A stretch of 64,000 bases of DNA from Citrus sinensis (Eukaryota > Streptophyta > Magnoliopsida > Sapindales > Rutaceae), in the NCBI RefSeq assembly GCF_022201045.2, contig NC_068557.1:20437501-20501500 (forward strand), read 5' to 3'. A program made the position numbers and the translations under genes. This document shows positions 58,260-64,000 of this stretch, in pieces. Within the stretch, counting starts at the first letter, position 1. Every line of letters starts with the position of its first letter. The notes below the pieces were generated by a model. The model did not search any database. It was not told the DNA's origin and saw nothing but the letters and a program-made list of their open reading frames with translations.

Positions 58260-60460
58260 GTATCAATCTGCTGACTCTCTCTCACGTAAAGTCAATAGCT
58301 CACCCATCTTGAATTTTTTCCCACTCTGTATATTGTGTGTTTTTTTTTTAAATTTAATTATGACATCTGATGTCAAAAAATTTAACCTGATAGAGAATTT
58401 TGTAACCAAATGATAATAACATCCACATGCATATCTATTTTCAAAATGTTCGGACTCTTATAGATGATGACCATTGCTTGCATACGCATTAAAAATGTAC
58501 TAAAATTAACACAGACAACAAAATAACAACCACTGAAAGTTGATTTACCTCTACAAGAAGCAAATCCTCTCTGGAAGACAGAGATCTTCATGAGGTAGGA
58601 AGCAGCCCTTGAAGTACGACCAATGGCCGGTTTTATGAATCAATCTTAGTATTTCCTGTATATTCTAACGGAAAATTCTGTAATGCTTTGATTAAAATTA
58701 TAGCATCAATGTTGTGATAAATATAAATTTTATAAATTATACATAAAATTAAAAAAAAAGGTAAAATAAGTAAAATAACATAAGAGTAGTAAAATAGTGT
58801 TTTAAAATTATAAATAAAAAAAAAACACTTACAAAAATAACATAAAACTTCTAAAGTAACATTAATCTTTAATTAAATAAAAAAATTTATTCATTTAATT
58901 TAATTATAAAAATTATTCATCAATTGCAAACAAAAAGGAATTATGTATGACAAAGAAAAAGACCAAATCTTTCCATAAATAGCTACTCACTAACAATAAA
59001 AGCTTCATAGTCAACCCATCGAAGTCAACAAAATCGATGGATACTAAGCATTGAAATGTTTACAAACGAAGACAGATGGAATCCTTTGGCCGACTCTTAT
59101 GACTCTTAGTTGCATGCAACTTGAAGGTTCATAGTAATTAAGTTTTATCATTTTTTTTTTGTAAATAATGTGGCATTATTTGATTGGATTAAGTGATAAT
59201 TAATAATTAAATTTTATTATTTTTTATTTAAATGATGAAATTTTATTATTAGCGACACATCAGTTGAGATCTAAAATAAGTATTTCAACTAAGGAGAAAT
59301 TCTAAAATATATCCGAGATTCCATGTTATAATTTGATGTGGAACTACCAACAAATTATAAGACATGTGACGATATATGTTAAGAAAATTATAGAACAAAA
59401 GTTTTAAATTTTCCTCTTCTCATTATCCTTTAATATTTTAAAAGTTAAAAAAAAAGTAAGAGATAAAACATTAATGTTACTCTCTCTCTCTTACCTTATT
59501 CGCATTCGAAGTCTTTTCTCCCTGTTCAATTTTTATCTTTGTTTTGTGCCTGCCTTTTTTTAAACCTAGTAAAGAAGAATAATATTTTTGATGATCAAGA
59601 TGATGTTGGCCCCCTTCACACATAAAGGCTAAAGCAAGAATGGTTTTGTGAAAGATGAAACATCTGTGGCTGCCATTGTTTATTTATTTATTTTTTATAG
59701 TGGCTGTCATAAGTTTTCTTTATTTTACTTTTTGGTTAGCCAATTATTTATTGACATTAAGAAATAATTTATTTTAATAAGCATCTATAAATTAATTTGA
59801 GGAGATTTCTCTTTCAATAATAGTGTGGCTTTTGAATTGGTACATATTTTTTTTAATGGTGAATTAGTACGATCTAAAGTACCTTTAACAATTCTACCAA
59901 GGTTTGGAACATATCGGTAAATCTTTATTCAATTTGTTCTATATCCTCGATACCATCAAGTCTTTATATTTTGTTAAGTAGCGATAAAATTCAATCACTC
60001 AAAAAGGATTTTCAAGAGTATACTATATACAAAGATGACACAACATAATCAATGCAAAATTGGCACTGAAAATAGATCCATTAATTTTAAATAGCATAAT
60101 AAAAAATGTCCTCTTAGTAAAAATAAAACTAATGCCTTAATCACACAAAACTGATAGAAGGAGTATATTATACTAATGTAATCAATAAATCATATGTGAA
60201 ATTTTAGAGAAAGGTTAAATCGACGGTAAACTGAACAAGCCTAATTAAACTGACCATTACATGATATAACATCTTTAACTCTAATGGAGAGAAAATATTG
60301 ACAACAATCAAAAAAAAAAATTCATCTTTTTTCTTTGGTGGGCAAGTTCATGTCCCAGTAGATTTGGCTATTGATTCCCCTCTCTCATGGCCATACTTTA
60401 ATCTATGATGACTTGAAATAGCATTTTACTGGGAGTTTAAATCTTTGATTCAAACACTGA
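58216..60460. other. Intergenic, 2.2 kb
   Basis: An (AT)n tract at 58216-58246 passing into (GTAT)n, then AT-rich sequence. No exon or bounded element recognised. Confidence 0.5.
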
Positions 60461-61153
60461 TGTTAAGTAAATAAAAGCACCAGGTCGGCCATGCTACTAT
60501 TTCCGCCCCGGCATGGATCACCTCAGCCAAGTGGTATGAGCAGAACACGGGGATAAACATGAGCCAACTAGAGACGAGTACCGGCCAGGGTAATATACCG
60601 ACCAGAGTCATATACTGAGCCGATACCAATTCCCCAAAAAGCGGGAACACGATCCCATAAAATCACGGTAGTTGCGCTTTTCTCAGAACCGTTGCGGGAG
60701 ACGCGAGATCCCACGTTTGCCCACAATGTAGCAGTTAAAGTCCCATGATGGGCTGCCACTATCCGAAAAAGGGGGGATGAAGGGTAAATGGAAACGTGGG
60801 ACAACGGCTATAAAAGAAGAAGAAATCGATGAAGAAGGAGACAGAAAAAACGGAGAGAAGGAAAATGATGCCAAATTGCAACCAGGTAATTTTCTTACAA
60901 ACTTTGAATAAACTAGAAACCATTCTTAAAACCAAATTGTATTGTTTTCCTGTAAACACCTTGTGCTAACTTAGGCATCGGAGGGTTTACGCCGGCAAAA
61001 CCACCGGTGTCTCTGATCCGTTTTTGGTGAACGCATGTCTAGTAAGAGAAAGGAGGGTGATTTCAACCCCAGTGGTTCGAGCAACAGTTGATAACATAAA
61101 CGTTGGTGAAAGAATCTGGTCGGTCAAAGGGCGAGCAGATTTCAGCATCAACA
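60461..61153 (+). repeat. 5' LTR
   Basis: Starts TGTTAAGTAAATAAAAGC and ends CAGCATCAACA, the TG...CA pattern, just before the primer site. A TATA-like GGCTATAAAAG lies at about 60807-60817. Length about 0.69 kb. The left end is placed by the TG motif and context and could shift by a few bases. Confidence 0.75.
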
Positions 61154-61156
61154 TTT

Positions 61157-61174
61157 TGGCGCCGTCTGTGGGGA
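61157..61174 (+). other. Primer-binding site
   Basis: TGGCGCCGTCTGTGGGGA follows the LTR by three bases. This is a standard primer site of plant Gypsy elements of the Tat/Athila group, complementary to a tRNA 3' end. Confidence 0.85.
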
Positions 61175-61232
61175 GCTGGATAAAAAGCTACCACCGAATT
61201 AGTAGTTACCGGAGAAACAACGAACGATTAGA

Positions 61233-62320
61233 CATGGATGTGCCAAGGAAGGACGCTTTGAGGGAGGATAACGAAGCTGGGGAGACAATCACTCTTCGGG
61301 AAATTACAAATGAAGCCCGGGAGAGGATGATGCAAGATCGATTGGAGCGGATGGAGAAACAAATGGAGACTCTCGCGACCATACTGTACGAGCTGAGGGA
61401 TGAGCGGAGAAGGGATTGTGAAACCCTCGTGGGGAGAGATGATGTTGGAGCAGAACCCAGCCTCCGGAGGCATAGAGTCGAGGAAATCCCTCCGCCGGCA
61501 GACCAACCTAACGGGGTGCATCCCCACAGAAGCATTGGTCGGGTTCCAGGAGAACGAGTAGATGAATGGAGGGACCAACCTCTCCCCGGACGGGTACTGG
61601 AAGTCAATGGCCGAGGGGCCAGTGTTGATGAAGGAGAGCTCAGACAGCGGTTGCACAATGCCGAGCTGGAACGAGACCAGATAGCTGCACGTGATCCTGA
61701 CCGTGCCGTAGAATTGGAAGGGGAGGTGCACAGATTGGCGCAGGTGATGGAGGAGATACAGAGCAAGAATGCTGGATGAAGAATCTTCGTTATCAACCGA
61801 GATCATGGGTACAGTAATCCCAAGAGATTTCCGCTTCCCCGACCTCAAATACTCCAGTTGAAGTGACCATCTGGTGTATATTGAGCGTTTCAACGACATG
61901 ACCGGGGTGCAGGGGTTGACACCAGCTCAAAGGTGCAGGGTGTTCCCGTTGACACTCGAGGGGCGAGCCCGAGAATGGTACCGCAAGCTGCCCCGAGGAG
62001 GTATAAAATGGTACGAGCAGATGTGCCAAGAGTTGGCCGAACAGTTCCAATGGGCAGTAGCCCCAGAGGACGACATGATGGAACTGATGGGGATGAAACA
62101 AGAGGAGCATGAGTCCCTTCAGGATTTTGTAAAGCAATATCACCGGGCCGTGCTAGATTTGGGAGCTTTTAATCACCCACAGGCGTTAAGGGGATTAAAA
62201 GAAGGTGTAAAAATCGGTCGATTGTGGTATAACTTAAGAAGCCCCCTAGTGCAGAATTATTCAGCGGGGTATGAACAGGCGAGGCGAGATAGATTGAAAT
62301 TGAAGAGGAGAAATCGGTAA
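61233..62320 (+). pseudogene. gag-like region of the Gypsy element (fossil)
   Basis: The first part is charged and helical (coiled-coil-like, RLERMEKQMETLATILYELR). The second carries the capsid-type motif of plant Gypsy gag (FPLTLEGRAREWYRKLP, then EESLQDFVKQYHRAVLDLG-like text). Broken; described as a fossil only. Confidence 0.85.
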
Positions 62321-62751
62321 GGATAAAGAGTGAACAGCTGGAAGAGCTGAGGCGAAAAGAACGGAGAGCCCCGAACAGGAGCAGATCGGGAAAGCGAGCT
62401 AGGGAATCCTCAGTTATGGGCTGAATATCAGCTCGGTCCTGCCCTTACCTCATAGCTCAGAGACCACAACAGTTCCAACATAGCCGGGCCCAACCTTCGC
62501 GCACCCTGTTCCCAGAGCGGTAACGAGAATTCAAGCAGATGGCTGCCCACCCTTATCACAACACTCCTAGAGCGTTACATGCAACTAGTTCCAGGGCTGG
62601 ACGACCAGATCAGCTAGCGATTATACCAGCCCGAGATGACATTTATGATAGCCGAGCAGTTCAACTGGTAGACTAGAGCTTGGCATATAGACAGTACACT
62701 CCATTAAAGATCTCCATGGAGGAATTGTATGAGAGGATCGAGGGATAAGGC

Positions 62752-64000
62752 ATGTTGTACCCTCCAGCCCCTATAACAAAACCGGCTCACCGACGGGATA
62801 AGAGCAGATTCTGTAAATTTCACGACACCCACGGTCACACTATCAGCCAATGTCGTGACCTGAAGATTCAGGTAGAGGATTTAGTGAGAAATCGATACTT
62901 GGATGAGTATGTAGATGGAGTGTCCCCTGTCATTGAATCACAGTACACGTGGGATGAAGGAGTTGAGAAGAGTCTGAAACGTGAAAAGCCGACCATCCGT
63001 GTGATAGCAGGAGGGTCAACATTGGCCGGGGATTCGAACAGAGCACGGAAGAACTATGGGAGATACGCCATGACTGGCAAAGAGGTGCTTCTCAATTTGC
63101 CAGCAGCCAAGAGAGTAAAAGTGTGGCAAGTTCCCATTATGTGGACGGAGGATAACGAAGAGGATATTTTGTATCCTCATGAGGATGCACTGGTAATTAA
63201 AGCATTGGTGGCTAGTACAGAATTGCGGCGAATACTGGTAGACACGGACAGCTCAGTCGATATTCTGTTTAAGTCGGCCCTAGATGATATGGGGATTTCA
63301 GATCTAAAGCTGGAGCGGACGAATACATCCTTGAAGGGATTTGGAGGAGGACGGTTAACTCCCATGGGGATCATTGAACTCCCGATTACTGTGGGGACAA
63401 AGTCGTTTGAAAGAACGATGATACTGGACTTTGTCGTGATAGAGGAAAGAAGCCCTTACCAAATGATATTAGGGAGACCGTTCATGAGGATAAGCCAATG
63501 CGTTATATCAACGCATTACTTGGCACTGGAATACAGAGTAAATGGAGTGGTTGGCGTAGTAAAATGCGACCAGAGGATGGCAAGGAGCTGTTATGCTACA
63601 GCAGCCAAGGAGACACTACAGGTTACTTCTCTAGATAATGCTGGAGATTCTAAAAAGGGTCGCCAAGAACCTATTGAGAAGCTAAAAGAGATTGTGGTAA
63701 GTAAAAGCAACCCGAGCAGAGTGATTAAGATCGGATCAGGATTGGTCGGGACAGTAAAAGGCGAGCTGGTAAAGTGCCTACAGTCCCATGCAGATATATT
63801 CGTCTGGTCTCACGAGGACATGCCAGGAATTGATAGCAGGGTAACTTGCCACAAGTTGGCAATCAAGAAGGGGGCGAGGCCGGTGATATAGAAAAGGAGA
63901 TGCTTTAACCAGGAAAGGTGTGATGCCATAAACACCGAAGTGGAGAAGCTGTTGAAAGCAGGATTTATAAGGGAAAACAAGTATCCGGAATGGATTTCCA
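62752..64000 (+). pseudogene. Protease and start of reverse transcriptase of the Gypsy element (fossil)
   Basis: A zinc-knuckle-like stretch (CKFHDTHGHTISQC) is followed by a retropepsin-like domain (around 63230-63500, with the ILGRPF motif of plant Gypsy proteases). Then comes the linker before reverse transcriptase (FVWSHEDMPGID), continuing to the window edge. Broken. Confidence 0.85.

Larger units (their letters stand above)
60461..64000 (+). mobile_element. Gypsy-type LTR retrotransposon, 5' part (broken)
   Basis: A 5' LTR, a primer site, a gag-like region and a protease/reverse-transcriptase region follow in Gypsy order on the plus strand. The element runs off the right edge, so its 3' LTR and most of pol are not seen and its age cannot be judged from LTR divergence. 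It carries several breaks and looks inactive. The primer-site type and the composition suggest a Tat/Ogre- or Athila-like lineage. Its GC content is higher than that of the host sequence around it. Confidence 0.9.

Noticed and set aside
61206-62143. Long reading frames on the minus strand
   Set aside because: Antisense to the gag-like region of the Gypsy fossil, with no family features of their own.
1-64000. CRISPR arrays, operons, phage or bacterial islands
   Set aside because: No regularly spaced short repeats with unique spacers; the tandem repeats present are plant microsatellites, two-copy duplications or coding repeats.

Overview
The window reads as nuclear DNA of a flowering plant, most likely a woody eudicot. 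It is AT-rich, its genes carry GT-AG introns, its protein families are plant-specific (fasciclin-like arabinogalactan protein, plant fimbrin, plant RhoGDI, Hev b 5-like protein, F-box/FBA proteins), and it holds plant SINEs, foldback DNA elements and a Gypsy-type LTR element. Citrus or a relative would fit the style of genes and repeats, but that is an impression, not a result. Exon boundaries were placed by reading GT/AG sites and checking that phases join.

Layout. 1-1423: the last three exons of a BTB/POZ protein on the plus strand. 2248-6825: a complete 14-coding-exon fimbrin (actin-bundling) gene on the minus strand, with a 5' leader intron. 8286-8359: a tRNA-Ile(AAU) on the minus strand. 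9264-10046: a fasciclin-like arabinogalactan protein close to FLA7, minus strand, with a leader intron. 14454-16446: a five-exon RhoGDI, minus strand. 17-25 kb: gene-poor, with several foldback/MITE insertions, including a 1.4 kb element with long inverted repeats and a 9-bp target duplication. 25022-25692: a two-exon gene for an acidic Glu/Ala/Lys/Pro-rich protein like latex allergen Hev b 5. 28756-29732: a four-exon gene for a 167-residue protein that I do not recognise. 31649-48154: a tandem F-box/FBA cluster, all on the minus strand, with three intact-looking genes and three decayed copies. 53875-54180: a small single-exon gene of unknown function. 60461-64000: the 5' part of a decayed Gypsy LTR retrotransposon that runs off the window.

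How the genes relate. The single-copy genes (fimbrin, RhoGDI, FLA, BTB protein) form ordinary housekeeping or cell-wall/cytoskeleton neighbourhoods with no operon-like logic; fimbrin and RhoGDI both touch actin/ROP biology, but being neighbours is no evidence of a joint role. The F-box cluster is the one clear expanding family: a conserved copy most like Arabidopsis At3g07870 at 31.6 kb, then copies whose coding sequence and apparent upstream TATA region were both duplicated, which points to DNA-level tandem duplication. One decayed copy (37237-40342) holds a full-length solo-LTR-like insertion, which itself holds a SINE fragment, plus a second SINE, giving a readable order of events.

Other notable structure: a perfect-looking 294-bp head-to-tail duplication at 51910-52497, two foldback elements that share end sequences, a compact hairpin element whose arms are themselves palindromes (30841-30949), and a duplicated stretch upstream of the unrecognised 167-residue protein gene. 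No CRISPR, operon, phage or bacterial feature is present.
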